Assembly: GCF_000720485.1 (NCBI RefSeq) | Contig: NZ_JOAX01000017.1 | Coordinates: forward strand, 95,146-159,145 | DNA from: Streptomyces ochraceiscleroticus | Lineage (GTDB): Bacteria > Actinomycetota > Actinomycetes > Streptomycetales > Streptomycetaceae | Length of the DNA: 64,000 bases | Reading direction: 5' to 3' | In this document: positions 17,897-26,587 of the stretch, piece by piece | Layout of the letters: each line of letters begins with the position of its first letter | Numbering within the stretch: position 1 is the stretch's first letter | The notes under the pieces: generated by a model | Seen by the model: the letters and a program-made list of their open reading frames with translations, nothing else | What the model was told of the DNA's origin: nothing | Databases searched by the model: none | Made by a program: the position numbers and the translations under genes

Positions 17897-19813
17897 GTGA
17901 CGGGCCCGGCCGCGGGGCTGCTGCGGTCCTCGCTGCGCCGGCGGCGCAAGGAGTTCGTACGGCTCGCGGGGTGGTCGCTGGTGCAGGCCGTACCGGCGTT
18001 CCTCTCCGGGTGGGTCATCGCCCGTGCCGTGGACGACGGCTTCCTCGCCGGGCGGGCCGGGACGGGCTTCGCCTGGCTGGGGGTGCTGGCGGTCGCGGTC
18101 GGGACCGGGGCGTGGGCGACGCGCCACGCGACGCTGGGGCTCGCTGCGGTCGTCGAACCGCTCCGGGACGAGCTGGTCACCCTGGTGACGTCCGGCACGC
18201 TGCGCCGGTCGGCCGGCTCTGACCGGCCCGCCGACACCGGCGGCGTGGCACGCCTGACCGAACAGGTGGAGATCGCCCGGGAGGCGTACGGGGCGGTCGT
18301 GATGTTTGTGCAGAGTTTCGCCGCCTCCTCGGTGGGGGCACTGCTCGGCCTGGCCACCCTGGACCCCGCCCTCCTGTTGTTCGTTCTGCCGCCCCTCCTC
18401 GCGGGGCTCGGACTCTTCGTCGGGGCGCTGCGGGCGATGGCCGCGCGCCAGCGGGACGTGATGCTGGCCGACGAGCGCGTCGCCGAGACCGCGAGCGAGG
18501 TGACCGGCGGGCTGCGGGACGTGGTGGCGTGCGGCGGGGAGGACGTCGTACGGGAGCGGGCGGGCCAGCGGATCGACGCGGCGGCGCGGGCCACCCGGGC
18601 GCTGGCGCGGATGACGGCCGTACGGACCGCGTCGCTGGCCGTCGGTGGCTGGCTGCCACTCGTCCTCGTCCTGGCCGGGGCGCCGTGGCTGGTGCAGCGG
18701 GGGGTGACGGCGGGCGCGGTGCTGGGTGCGGTGACGTATGTGTCGCAGGGGCTCCAGCCCGCGTTGCAGAGCCTGGTCCGGGGGATCGCGGACAGCGGAC
18801 TGTGGCTGCTGGTCACGCTCGGCCGGATCACGGGGGCGGCCGGCGAGCCACCGACGGAGCCCACGGCCGGCGGGCCGCCGACGGAACCCGAAGCCGGTGA
18901 GCCCGAAGCCGGTGGGCCCACAGCCAGCAGCCCGCCCGGCCGCCCGCGCCACTCCGGCGTAGAGCTCCACGGCGTCACCTTCCGCTACGCGCGCTCCGCC
19001 GAGCCGGTGATCGACGCGCTCGACCTCGTGCTGCGGCCGGACGAGCATCTGGCCGTCGTGGGGCCGAGCGGGGCGGGGAAGTCGACCTTCGCCGCGCTGG
19101 TGGCCGGGGTGCTCGCGCCGCATACGGGCGGCGTCCGGCTGGGCGGTGTACCGGTCGGGTGCCTCAACGACGGCCCGGCCCGGCACCGGGTGCTGATCCC
19201 GCAGGAGGCGTATGTGTTCGCGGGGTCGCTGTGGGAGAACCTCACCTATCTGGCGCCCGGCGTCCCGGCGGCGGTGGTGGACGCGGCGGTGGACGAGGTC
19301 GGCGCCCGGCCGCTCGTGGAGCGGCTGGGCGGCTACGACGCGGCCGTGGACCAGCAGGAGCTGTCGGCCGGGGAACGCCAGCTCGTCTCTCTGGTCCGCT
19401 CCTACCTCCCGCCGGCGGAACTGTTCCTGCTGGACGAGGCGACCTGCCATCTCGACCCGGCCGCCGAGGCGCGCGCGGAGGAGGCGTTCGCCCGCCGCCC
19501 GGGCACGCTGATCGTGTGCGCGCACCGGATCAGCTCGGCGCTGCGGGCCGACCGGATCATGGTGCTGGACGGCGCGCGGGCCGCCCTCGGGACCCATACG
19601 GAGCTGATGGCGGGCTCCGCCCTCTACCGGGACCTCGTCGGCCACTGGGAGGACGGGGCGGGTACCGGGAAGCCGGATCACACAACCCGGAAGCCGGATC
19701 ACACAGCCGGGAAACCGGGTTCCACAGCCGGGAAGCCGGGTCTCACAGCCAGCCCGACTCCCGGGCGATCCGGATCGCGTCGATCCGGTTCCGTGCTCCG
19801 ATCTTCCGAGTGA
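17897..19813 (+). CDS. ramB: ABC transporter RamB (fused membrane and ATPase domains)
   Basis: Partner half transporter, 638 residues from the GTG at 17897, which lacks a strong ribosome site and probably relies on coupling to ramA. The membrane domain covers about 1-310. An unusual Pro/Glu/Gly-rich linker (repeating PTEP and EAGEPEAGG units, about 312-355) separates it from the ATPase, where Walker A is GPSGAGKS, the signature is LSAGERQ and Walker B LFLLDEAT. The Q-loop (LIPQEA) and switch His (CAHR) are present. The last ~28 residues are four GKPxxTxx-type repeats encoded by 21-bp tandem repeats, and this end overlaps the end of ramR on the other strand by 71 bp. Confidence 0.88.
   Translation: MTGPAAGLLRSSLRRRRKEFVRLAGWSLVQAVPAFLSGWVIARAVDDGFLAGRAGTGFAWLGVLAVAVGTGAWATRHATLGLAAVVEPLRDELVTLVTSGTLRRSAGSDRPADTGGVARLTEQVEIAREAYGAVVMFVQSFAASSVGALLGLATLDPALLLFVLPPLLAGLGLFVGALRAMAARQRDVMLADERVAETASEVTGGLRDVVACGGEDVVRERAGQRIDAAARATRALARMTAVRTASLAVGGWLPLVLVLAGAPWLVQRGVTAGAVLGAVTYVSQGLQPALQSLVRGIADSGLWLLVTLGRITGAAGEPPTEPTAGGPPTEPEAGEPEAGGPTASSPPGRPRHSGVELHGVTFRYARSAEPVIDALDLVLRPDEHLAVVGPSGAGKSTFAALVAGVLAPHTGGVRLGGVPVGCLNDGPARHRVLIPQEAYVFAGSLWENLTYLAPGVPAAVVDAAVDEVGARPLVERLGGYDAAVDQQELSAGERQLVSLVRSYLPPAELFLLDEATCHLDPAAEARAEEAFARRPGTLIVCAHRISSALRADRIMVLDGARAALGTHTELMAGSALYRDLVGHWEDGAGTGKPDHTTRKPDHTAGKPGSTAGKPGLTASPTPGRSGSRRSGSVLRSSE
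19667..19750 (+). repeat. Four 21-bp tandem repeats at the ramB 3' end
   Basis: Copies at 19667-19687, 19688-19708, 19709-19729 and 19730-19750 follow the pattern GGGAAGCCGG..CACAGCC. They encode seven-residue units (KPDHTAG, KPGSTAG and similar). The final copy runs past the ramR stop codon (19743-19745), so the array also forms the end of the convergent gene. Confidence 0.9.
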
Positions 19814-20348
19814 TCGCCGAGAGGTGGTTGCGGATCGTGCCCACGGACAGCGACAGCCGGTCGGCGATCTCCCGTCCGGGGGCGCCGTCGGCGGCGAGCC
19901 GCAGGACTTCCCGCTCCCGCGGCGTCAGCGGGTCCGCCGCCGCGTCGAGCACCAGCAGTGCCAGTCCGGGGTCGATGTAGCGCTGTCCCCCGACGACCTT
20001 GCGGATGCCCTCGACGAGCCGGTCACAGGGCGCGTCCTTCCCGATGAGTCCTGGCGGCCGCAGGGCCAGTACGCTGCGGAGCCGCTCCAGCGCCGGCGAC
20101 CCAGCCACCAGCAGCGTCCGGCATTCGGGGAGCCGCTCGCACAGCTCGCCCGCCGTGGCGAGCGCCTCGTCCTGGCGGGCGTCGACGTCGATGACGACCA
20201 CATCGGGGCGGTAGGAGAGCGCCCGCGCGAGGACCTGGCCGTCTCCCCCGCCCTGCGCGACGACCTCCATGTCCGATTCGCGGGTCAGGAGAGCGGCGAG
20301 CGCTCCGCGCAGAAGCCCGTTTTCCTCGACGAGAAGAACACGGATCAC
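19743..20348 (-). CDS. ramR: LuxR-type response regulator RamR
   Basis: RamR is the DNA-binding activator of the ramCSAB operon. Its 201 residues hold a receiver-like domain (about 1-120) beginning MIRVLLVEENGLLRGAL with the phospho-acceptor-type Asp in VVVIDVDA (near residue 52), and a LuxR helix-turn-helix (about 135-198) with LTPREREVLRLAADG and GTIRNHLSAITRKIG. The acidic pocket is E8-E9 and D52-D54 and the usual Lys is in LIGKDAP, so phosphorylation is possible, though no sensor kinase is adjacent. The GTG at 20348 has AGGGAG five bases upstream. It is convergent with ramB and overlaps it tail to tail. No TTA codon is present. Confidence 0.9.
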   Translation of the reverse strand: MIRVLLVEENGLLRGALAALLTRESDMEVVAQGGGDGQVLARALSYRPDVVVIDVDARQDEALATAGELCERLPECRTLLVAGSPALERLRSVLALRPPGLIGKDAPCDRLVEGIRKVVGGQRYIDPGLALLVLDAAADPLTPREREVLRLAADGAPGREIADRLSLSVGTIRNHLSAITRKIGARNRIDAIRIARESGWL

Positions 20349-20613
20349 TGTCGCTCCCTAATTTCGGCCCTGTTCCGCGGCCCCCAGAAGAATTATGTCC
20401 AGCTCTGCCCGTAGATGCCCGGCCAGCGCGCCACCCGCAGCGCCACCCGTAGATTTATTCGCGGAATTCTTCGGCAGGACGGAACCTCTCGGCGGGTCCG
20501 GCCGTTGTACTGAGTGAGGCCCCGCATCATCCCCCGTGTGCGGGGCCTCACCAATGCCCTCGGACGCCCTGCCGGGGAGCCGGACCGACCCAGGCTCCCA
20601 CGCCTCGCCGCTG

Positions 20614-21561
20614 CTATGCCTCGTCCTGGACCAGCCGTTCCAGCATGGTCTGGAAGTCCTCGTCGACGACCACCCGCAGCCCGTCCCCGTCCGGCTCGCT
20701 CAGCCGGGTCATCGTGCCCCGGCGCCACCAGAAGACGTTCGGTGTGATCGCGCCGGCCGAGTCCTCGTGTCCGGCGGCGGCGAACTGCGCCATGGCCTGC
20801 AGCGCCGGTACGACCTGGGCGTCGTGGATGCGGTGGAAGGCGAGCTGGTGCCGGAAGGGCAGCGCCACCAGCGCCCCGTCGGGCGTCAGCGGCGCGCCGG
20901 TCAGCCGCTCGACCAGTTCGTCGAGGACCAGGACCCGGCTGGCGGTGAAGAAGGAGTCGCCGAGTACGACCTCGAAGGCCGAGCCGTCGCCGCGGCGGAC
21001 CGTCTCGTGCCCCTCGACCGGCAGTGCCCGGAGGTTGTTCAGCGCCCGGATGCGCAGCTCGGCGACGTCCCCGATGTCCAGCAGCGAGTCCTCGCCGAGT
21101 ATCTGCACGGCTTCGGGCAGGTCGAGCGCCAGGACCTCGCGCAGGCCGGGGGCGAGCGGGCGCGCGTACCGGAAGGAGTCGGAGGCGGGGAGGGAGTCCT
21201 CGGCGACGACGCGGGGGTAGAGCCGGGCCCGGATCTCGTCCTCGGGCATCGTCTCCATCGGCTGGGGGCCGTCCATCGTACGGAGGACCTTGCCGACGTG
21301 GTCCCTGACGAGCGCGGGCCAGGCGCGCTCGCCGCGGCGGTCGCGGTGGCAGACGGCGGCGAGGTTGCCGAGGCCGAACTGCCGGCCCGCCGAGTCGGCG
21401 ACCATGCCGGCGTACACCGTGACCTCCAGGCCCTGCTCGGCGAAGGCCGCCCGCACCTGGCCGCGGAAGATGCCGCCCTCGCGGTCGGAGAAGAATCCGA
21501 ACTCCTCATCGCGCGGGGTGTCGCGCGGATCCCGCTTCGGACCGCGGCGGAACAGGCCCAT
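20614..21561 (-). CDS. Conserved hypothetical protein (possibly DUF1444/YtpQ-like)
   Basis: A 315-residue soluble protein, starting MGLFRRGPKRDPRDT at the ATG 21561; longer upstream reading is rejected for its Arg/Pro-rich noise. It has features of an alpha/beta protein with DVAELRIRALNNLRALPVEGHE in the centre and WWRRGTMTRLSEPDGDG near the end. The strand-helix arrangement around ELRIRALNNL reminds me of the DUF1444 family, but I hold this loosely. No signal peptide or membrane segment. A 265-bp gap separates it from ramR on the same strand. No function can be given. Confidence 0.7.
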   Translation of the reverse strand: MGLFRRGPKRDPRDTPRDEEFGFFSDREGGIFRGQVRAAFAEQGLEVTVYAGMVADSAGRQFGLGNLAAVCHRDRRGERAWPALVRDHVGKVLRTMDGPQPMETMPEDEIRARLYPRVVAEDSLPASDSFRYARPLAPGLREVLALDLPEAVQILGEDSLLDIGDVAELRIRALNNLRALPVEGHETVRRGDGSAFEVVLGDSFFTASRVLVLDELVERLTGAPLTPDGALVALPFRHQLAFHRIHDAQVVPALQAMAQFAAAGHEDSAGAITPNVFWWRRGTMTRLSEPDGDGLRVVVDEDFQTMLERLVQDEA

Positions 21562-21753
21562 CTCTCGCTCTTCCTCCCGGCGACAGCCACGAATGCGCCG
21601 ATCGTAGCCGTTGGCGGGGACAGCGACGACCGTGCGTGCCCGCCGCCCGGAGCACGTTCCGGAGTACGTCCCGGTGCGCGCCCGAGGGTATCGGTACCGG
21701 CGGATTCGGGGCTTCGGGATGCGCGGCGGGCGGCGGGGAGACAGCCTGGGGGT

Positions 21754-21972
21754 ATGACCACACATCCGCCGGTGATCGTGTATCCGCCCACCGCCGGTGG
21801 GCGGCGGGTGACCATTCACGGCCAGATCGTCGGCCTCGCCCACGGCCGCGGGGACGTCGCCGAGTTCCTGCGCCGGGCCGGGCTGTCCGACGCCGAGGAG
21901 ATCCCGCTGGCCGATCCCGCGCTCATCGAGTGGCGGGGCGGCGATCTGGACTACTGGCCGCGGGACGCGTGA
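21754..21972 (+). CDS. Small conserved protein of unknown function (72 aa)
   Basis: The reading frame MTTHPPVIVYPP to the stop at 21972 gives a compact alpha/beta protein with RVTIHGQIVGLAHGRGDVAEFLRRAGL and an acidic end IEWRGGDLDYW. The ATG at 21754 follows a G-rich stretch. The composition is ordinary coding rather than GC noise, and such short proteins occur in Streptomyces, but I know no function. It is convergent with the GntR gene, 24 bp apart. Confidence 0.6.
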   Translation: MTTHPPVIVYPPTAGGRRVTIHGQIVGLAHGRGDVAEFLRRAGLSDAEEIPLADPALIEWRGGDLDYWPRDA

Positions 21973-21996
21973 GGACGCCGCCCCGGGCCGTAGCCC

Positions 21997-22746
21997 TCAG
22001 TGCTCCGTCCGCTCCCTGAGCGGATCGAGGCGTTCGCGTACCCACAGCTCCACGTCACCCACATGGCGGCCGGCCGCCGTGAAGGCCGCCAGGCTGTCGC
22101 GGGCGCGCAGTGCGGCGTAGATGTCCATGTGCTGCTGGTGGGTCCAGGAGAGCACGTCGGACTTGACCAGGGCACGCCAGATGCGGGCCCTGGCGGTCCG
22201 CTGGGTGACGGAGGAGACCAGGGACGACAGCGTCCGGTTGCCGGCCGCGGCGACGATGTCCGCGTGGAAGGCGAGGTCCTCGCGGACCAGCTCCTCGGGA
22301 TCCTGCAGGGTCCGCATCCGTTCGATGCGCTCCAGCAGGCCGTCCAGCGCGGCGTCGTCGATGCGGGTGGCCGCGAGCGCGGTGGCGCCGGGTTCCAGCA
22401 CCTTGCGGCACTCCAGCATCTCCTCGAGGCCGGTGTCCTGGGCCAGGTCCAGGAAGCTGCCGATGGCGCTGAGCAGCCGGTCCGGGCGCAGGTCGGTGAC
22501 GAAGGTGCCGTCGCCGCGCCGTACGTCCAGTACCCCGGCCATGGCCAGCGCGCGGACCGCCTCGCGGAGCGAGGGGCGGGACAGCTCCAGTTCGGCGGCG
22601 AGCACCGCCTCCGGAGGGAGGCGGTGGCCGGGCGCGAACTCGCCGCTCTCGATGCGCTTGCGCAGCCGGCCGATCGCCTCGTCGACGACGCTGCCGCCGG
22701 CGCCGTTCCCGTCGCCGCGGCCCGGCCGTTCTCTCTTGGTGGGCAT
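21997..22746 (-). CDS. GntR family regulator, FadR/FCD type
   Basis: A 249-residue repressor with an N-terminal winged helix (about 20-85: VVDEAIGRLRKRIESGEF, LSRPSLREAVRALAMAGVL, GDGTFV) and an all-helical FCD effector domain (about 100-230). The ligands of FCD regulators are typically sugar acids or other carboxylates. The ATG at 22746 lies 5 bp after the stop of the fuconate dehydratase gene, so the two form an operon and the regulator very likely controls the sugar-acid genes around it. Repeated CAGATGT elements in the divergent promoter at 24167-24272 are candidate operators. Confidence 0.9.
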   Translation of the reverse strand: MPTKRERPGRGDGNGAGGSVVDEAIGRLRKRIESGEFAPGHRLPPEAVLAAELELSRPSLREAVRALAMAGVLDVRRGDGTFVTDLRPDRLLSAIGSFLDLAQDTGLEEMLECRKVLEPGATALAATRIDDAALDGLLERIERMRTLQDPEELVREDLAFHADIVAAAGNRTLSSLVSSVTQRTARARIWRALVKSDVLSWTHQQHMDIYAALRARDSLAAFTAAGRHVGDVELWVRERLDPLRERTEH

Positions 22747-22751
22747 GGACG

Positions 22752-24071
22752 TCAGGATGCCACCCGGCCGCGGCCGCTCCAGACCGGGCCGTCCGGGTAG
22801 CGGTACTCCGCCAGCGTCGCGCGCCGGATCTGTGCGCTGTAGCCGGGGGCTTCGGGGACCAGGTAGCGCGAGCCGCGGATGCGGACCGGGTCGTGGAAGT
22901 GCTCGTGGAGGTGGTCGACGTACTCGATGACGCGGTTCTCCATGGAGCCGCTGACCGCGATGTAGTCGAAGAGCGAGAGGTGTTGTACGAGTTCGCACAG
23001 GCCGACGCCGCCGGCGTGCGGGCACACCGGTACGCCGTGCGCGGCGGCCAGCAGCAGCGCGGCGACCGCCTCGTTGACGCCGCCGAGCCGGCAGGCGTCG
23101 ATCTGGCAGATGCCGATCGCGTCGGCCTGCAGGAACTGCTTGAACATCACGGCGTTGTGGGCGTGTTCGCCGGTGGCGACGTGGGTGGGGCCGATCTGCC
23201 GGGCGATGGCGGCGTGGCCGAGGACGTCGTCGGGGCTGGTGGGCTCCTCGAACCACCAGATGTCGAACTCCGCCAGCGCCTTGGCCCAGGCGACGGCCTC
23301 GTCAACGCCAAGAGTCTGGTTGGCGTCGATCATCAGGCGGCGATCCGGGCCGATGATGGAGCGGGCGATGCGGCAGCGCCGGATGTCGTCCGAAAGGTCC
23401 GCGCCGACCTTGAGCTTGACGGAGTCCCAGCCCGCGTCGACGGCCTCCTGGCAGAGCCGCGCGAGCTTGTCGTCGTCGTAGCCGAGCCAGCCGGCGCTCG
23501 TGGTGTAGGCGGGGTAGCCGTGTTCGCGTACGTACGCCTCGCGCTCGGCCCGGCCGGCCGCGCGCTCCTGAAGCATCGTCAGCGCGTCCTCGGGGGTGAG
23601 CGCGTCCTTGAGGTAACGCCAGTCGACCAGGTCGACGATCTGCTGGGGCGTCATGTCGGCGAGCAGCTTCCAGACCGGCTTGCCGGCCTGCTTGGCGGCC
23701 AGGTCCCAGGCGGCGTTGACGACGGCGGCGGTGCCGAGGTGAATGGCGCCCTTGTCCGGGCCCAGCCAGCGCAGTTGGCTGTCGCCGAGCAGATGGCGGG
23801 AGAAGGCGCCGAGGTCGCCGGTGATCTCCTCGACGGTCATGCCGAGCGCGCGCTCGCCAATGGCGCGGGCCGCCTGGACGGCGAGGTCGTTGCCGCGGCC
23901 GATGGTGAAGGTGAAGCCGTGGCCCTCGGGGGCGTCCGGCGCGTCGGTCTTGAGGACGACGTATGCCGCGGAGTAGTCGGGGGCCTCGTTCATGGCGTCC
24001 GAGCCGTCGAGGTTCTGCGAGGTGGGGAAGCGGATGTCGATCGTCTCGACATCGACGATACGGGCGGTCAT
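22752..24071 (-). CDS. fucD: L-fuconate dehydratase (enolase superfamily)
   Basis: This enzyme converts L-fuconate to 2-keto-3-deoxy-L-fuconate in the non-phosphorylative L-fucose pathway. The 439-residue length fits. The mandelate-racemase-type active site is intact: KLKVG with the base Lys-x-Lys, metal ligands in [19 protein letters not shown] and ATGEHAHN, and the catalytic His of CPHAGG. The [14 protein letters not shown] loop and [11 protein letters not shown] are characteristic of fuconate dehydratases rather than other acid-sugar dehydratases. It heads an operon with the GntR regulator and is divergent from the transporter. L-galactonate or D-arabinonate activity is possible as a side reaction. 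Confidence 0.9.
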   Translation of the reverse strand: MTARIVDVETIDIRFPTSQNLDGSDAMNEAPDYSAAYVVLKTDAPDAPEGHGFTFTIGRGNDLAVQAARAIGERALGMTVEEITGDLGAFSRHLLGDSQLRWLGPDKGAIHLGTAAVVNAAWDLAAKQAGKPVWKLLADMTPQQIVDLVDWRYLKDALTPEDALTMLQERAAGRAEREAYVREHGYPAYTTSAGWLGYDDDKLARLCQEAVDAGWDSVKLKVGADLSDDIRRCRIARSIIGPDRRLMIDANQTLGVDEAVAWAKALAEFDIWWFEEPTSPDDVLGHAAIARQIGPTHVATGEHAHNAVMFKQFLQADAIGICQIDACRLGGVNEAVAALLLAAAHGVPVCPHAGGVGLCELVQHLSLFDYIAVSGSMENRVIEYVDHLHEHFHDPVRIRGSRYLVPEAPGYSAQIRRATLAEYRYPDGPVWSGRGRVAS

Positions 24072-24166
24072 CGGCGCTCACTCCTGTACGGGTGCGTCGG
24101 GTGAGAGGGCTGCGGCGCAGCGGGACTGCGGCACAGCGGGGACTGTGGCGCAGCGCGACCAAGATG

Positions 24167-24272
24167 TCAGATGTCTGTGTCGACGGCCAGATGTTTCGCC
24201 GAGAAAAATTGCCGGTGCACGGAGTATTGCTCGGCAGGCGCACGGCTCGTACGGTCCAGCGGTCAGATGTCT
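24167..24272. promoter_or_regulatory. Three CAGATGT elements in the fucD/transporter divergent promoter
   Basis: TCAGATGTCT occurs at 24167-24176 and again at 24263-24272, with a related CCAGATGTTT at 24187-24196, all within the 216-bp divergent region. The last copy is 16 bp before the transporter start. They are plausible binding sites for the locus GntR regulator. Confidence 0.5.
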
Positions 24273-24287
24273 CCCTCAGGAGGTCGG

Positions 24288-25616
24288 ATGAACACGGACA
24301 CCGTGCGCCGCAAAGTGGCCAGACGCCTGCTACCACCTCTCTTCCTGATGTTCGTCCTGAGCTTCCTGGACCGGACGAACGTCGCGCTCGTCAAAACACA
24401 CCTCGCCACCGACGCCGGGATCGACGCGGCCGCGTACGGCTTCGGCGCCGGCGTCTTCTTCGTCGGATACGCACTGCTCGGCGTGCCCTCCAACCTGGTG
24501 CTGCACCGCTGGGGCGCCCGCCGCTGGCTCGCCGCGCTGATGTTCGTCTGGGGCCTGCTGTCCTGCGCCATGGCGCTGACCGCCAGCCCCACCGGCTTCT
24601 ACGTGCTGCGCTTCCTGCTCGGCGCCGCCGAGGCCGGCTTCTTCCCCGGCGTGATCCTCTACATCACCTACTGGTTCCCCGCGTCCGACCGCGGGAAGGC
24701 CACCGGCATGTTCCAGTCCGCGGTGGCCATTTCGAGCATCATCGGCAACCCGGTCGGCGGCTGGCTCATCGGGCTGCACGGCCTGGCCGGGCTGGACGGC
24801 TGGCAGTGGATGTTCCTGCTGGAGGGCGCGCCGACCGTCCTCCTGGCGCTCGCCGTGCCGTGGCTGCTCACCGACCGCCCCGAGGACGCGCGCTGGCTGA
24901 CCGCCGAGGAGAAGGCGCTGCTGGCCGCGCGCATCGAGGCGGACCGTCCGGCGGAGGACGCGCGTCCGCCGCGCCGCATCCGCGAGATCGTCGGCGACAG
25001 CCGTGTACTGCGCCTGATGTTCGTGTACTTCGCAATCCAGATCGGCGTGTACGGGGTGACGTTCTGGCTGCCCGCGCTGGTCGGCCGGATCGGCGGCCTG
25101 GACGATGTCGGCATCGGCTTCGTCTCGGCGCTCCCCTGGGTCTTCGCGCTGCTCGGCGTGCTGATCCTGCCGTGGCTCTCGGACCGCAGCGGAAACCGGC
25201 GCGGCCCGCTCCGCCTCGCCCTGGTCCTCACCGCGGCCGGCCTGGTCGGCGGGGCGCTGCTGCCGCCGGTCCCCGCGGTCGCCGCACTGTGCGTCGCCGC
25301 GTTCGGCTTCCTGGGCGCCCAGCCGGTCTTCTGGACCGTGCCGCCGACGATCCTCAGCGGCGTTCAGATGGCCGGCACGATCGCGCTGATCTCCGGCTTC
25401 GGCAACCTCGGCGGCTTCCTCGGCCCGTACGTCATGGGCGTCGTCGAGACGTCCACCGGCTCCGGCGCCACCGGCCTGTACGCCGTCGCACTGATCGTCA
25501 TCGCCGGCGCCGCGGTCGTCACCGGCTTCCGCTGGGCCGGTCTCCGCACCCCCGCCGCTCACCCGCACCCCGACAAGGAGGACATCACCGATGACCCGCA
25601 TCGTGCGCTTCGCTGA
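24288..25616 (+). CDS. MFS transporter, anion:cation symporter (ACS) family
   Basis: A 442-residue twelve-helix importer. The start [33 protein letters not shown] and the helix-four region [18 protein letters not shown] with [13 protein letters not shown] are hallmarks of the ACS family, which takes up organic acids such as glucarate, galactonate, phthalate or tartrate. Next to fuconate dehydratase the likely substrate is L-fuconate or a related sugar acid. The ATG at 24288 has a good CAGGAGG site. Its end overlaps the next gene by 26 bp, so the two are co-transcribed and coupled. Confidence 0.88.
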   Translation: MNTDTVRRKVARRLLPPLFLMFVLSFLDRTNVALVKTHLATDAGIDAAAYGFGAGVFFVGYALLGVPSNLVLHRWGARRWLAALMFVWGLLSCAMALTASPTGFYVLRFLLGAAEAGFFPGVILYITYWFPASDRGKATGMFQSAVAISSIIGNPVGGWLIGLHGLAGLDGWQWMFLLEGAPTVLLALAVPWLLTDRPEDARWLTAEEKALLAARIEADRPAEDARPPRRIREIVGDSRVLRLMFVYFAIQIGVYGVTFWLPALVGRIGGLDDVGIGFVSALPWVFALLGVLILPWLSDRSGNRRGPLRLALVLTAAGLVGGALLPPVPAVAALCVAAFGFLGAQPVFWTVPPTILSGVQMAGTIALISGFGNLGGFLGPYVMGVVETSTGSGATGLYAVALIVIAGAAVVTGFRWAGLRTPAAHPHPDKEDITDDPHRALR

Positions 25617-26517
25617 CACCACGGGCGCGGTCCGCACCGGACTCGCGGACGACGCCGGCGCGATCCGCGCCTTCCCCGGCGCGCCGCGCCTCGCCGACCT
25701 GCTGCACCGCACCGCCGATGAGCTGCGGGCGCTCACCGAGGAGACCGCCGCCCGGGAGCCGGACGCCGCCGAGTCCGACGTCCTGCTGCTGCCGCCGGCC
25801 GACGGGCTGACGGAGGTGTGGGCGGCCGGCGTGACGTACGAGCGCTCGCGCGAGGCGCGGATCGCCGAGAGCACCGAGCAGTCGGTGTACGAGCGGATCT
25901 ACGACGCCGAGCGGCCCGAGCTGTTCTTCAAGTCCGTGCCCTGGCGCGTGGTGACCGACGGCGAGCCGATCGCCGTACGGGACGACTCGCCCCTCAACGT
26001 CCCCGAGCCGGAGCTGGCGCTCGTCCTGAACCGGCACGCCGAGACCGTCGGTTACCTCGTCGCCGACGACGTCAGCTCCCGCTCCATCGAGGGCGAGAAC
26101 CCGCTGTACCTGCCGCAGGCCAAGATCTACGCCGGCAGTACGGCACTCTCGGCGGGCATCGTGCCGGCGTGGGAGATCGGCGACCCGTCGGCCCTGAAGA
26201 TCACCATGACCGTGCACCGGGGCGGCGCGCCCGCCTACGAGGCCACCACCTCCACCGCCGCCTTCCACCGCACCCCGCAGGACCTCGTACGCCATCTCTT
26301 CCACGGCCAGCCGTTCCCGGACGGCGCGGTGCTCTCGACCGGTACGGGCATCGTGCCGGAGCTGGACTTCACGCTGGCGGACGGCGATGTGGTGGAGATC
26401 GTCATCGACGGCGTGGGCCGGCTGGCCAACCCGGTCCGCACCGGCCGGACAGCGCTGGACTGGCTGGCCGAGTCGCTCGGCGACCCGTGGATCCGGCGGG
26501 CGCACCGGAGCGGCTGA
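25591..26517 (+). CDS. Fumarylacetoacetate hydrolase (FAH) family protein
   Basis: A 308-residue member of the FAH fold. Residues about 80-290 carry the catalytic core: [10 protein letters not shown], the metal-binding [10 protein letters not shown] strand, [27 protein letters not shown] and the late [13 protein letters not shown]. The context points to the last part of L-fucose breakdown, where such enzymes act on 2-keto-3-deoxy or 2,4-diketo-3-deoxy sugar acids to give pyruvate and lactate or related products. Which of these reactions applies cannot be told from sequence. The ATG has AAGGAGG upstream inside the transporter gene. The fucose dehydrogenase, lactonase and keto-acid dehydrogenase of a full pathway are not in this window. 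Confidence 0.85.
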   Translation: MTRIVRFADTTGAVRTGLADDAGAIRAFPGAPRLADLLHRTADELRALTEETAAREPDAAESDVLLLPPADGLTEVWAAGVTYERSREARIAESTEQSVYERIYDAERPELFFKSVPWRVVTDGEPIAVRDDSPLNVPEPELALVLNRHAETVGYLVADDVSSRSIEGENPLYLPQAKIYAGSTALSAGIVPAWEIGDPSALKITMTVHRGGAPAYEATTSTAAFHRTPQDLVRHLFHGQPFPDGAVLSTGTGIVPELDFTLADGDVVEIVIDGVGRLANPVRTGRTALDWLAESLGDPWIRRAHRSG

Positions 26518-26587
26518 GTCCGCCGGTACGGCACGTATCCGTGTCAGGCCGGTGGCGCGGTGGCCGCCGGTACCGGGCGTGCCCGGG

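Noticed and set aside
19667..19750. CRISPR-like array
   Set aside because: The 21-bp units are directly adjoining without spacers and lie inside a coding frame; no cas genes in the window.
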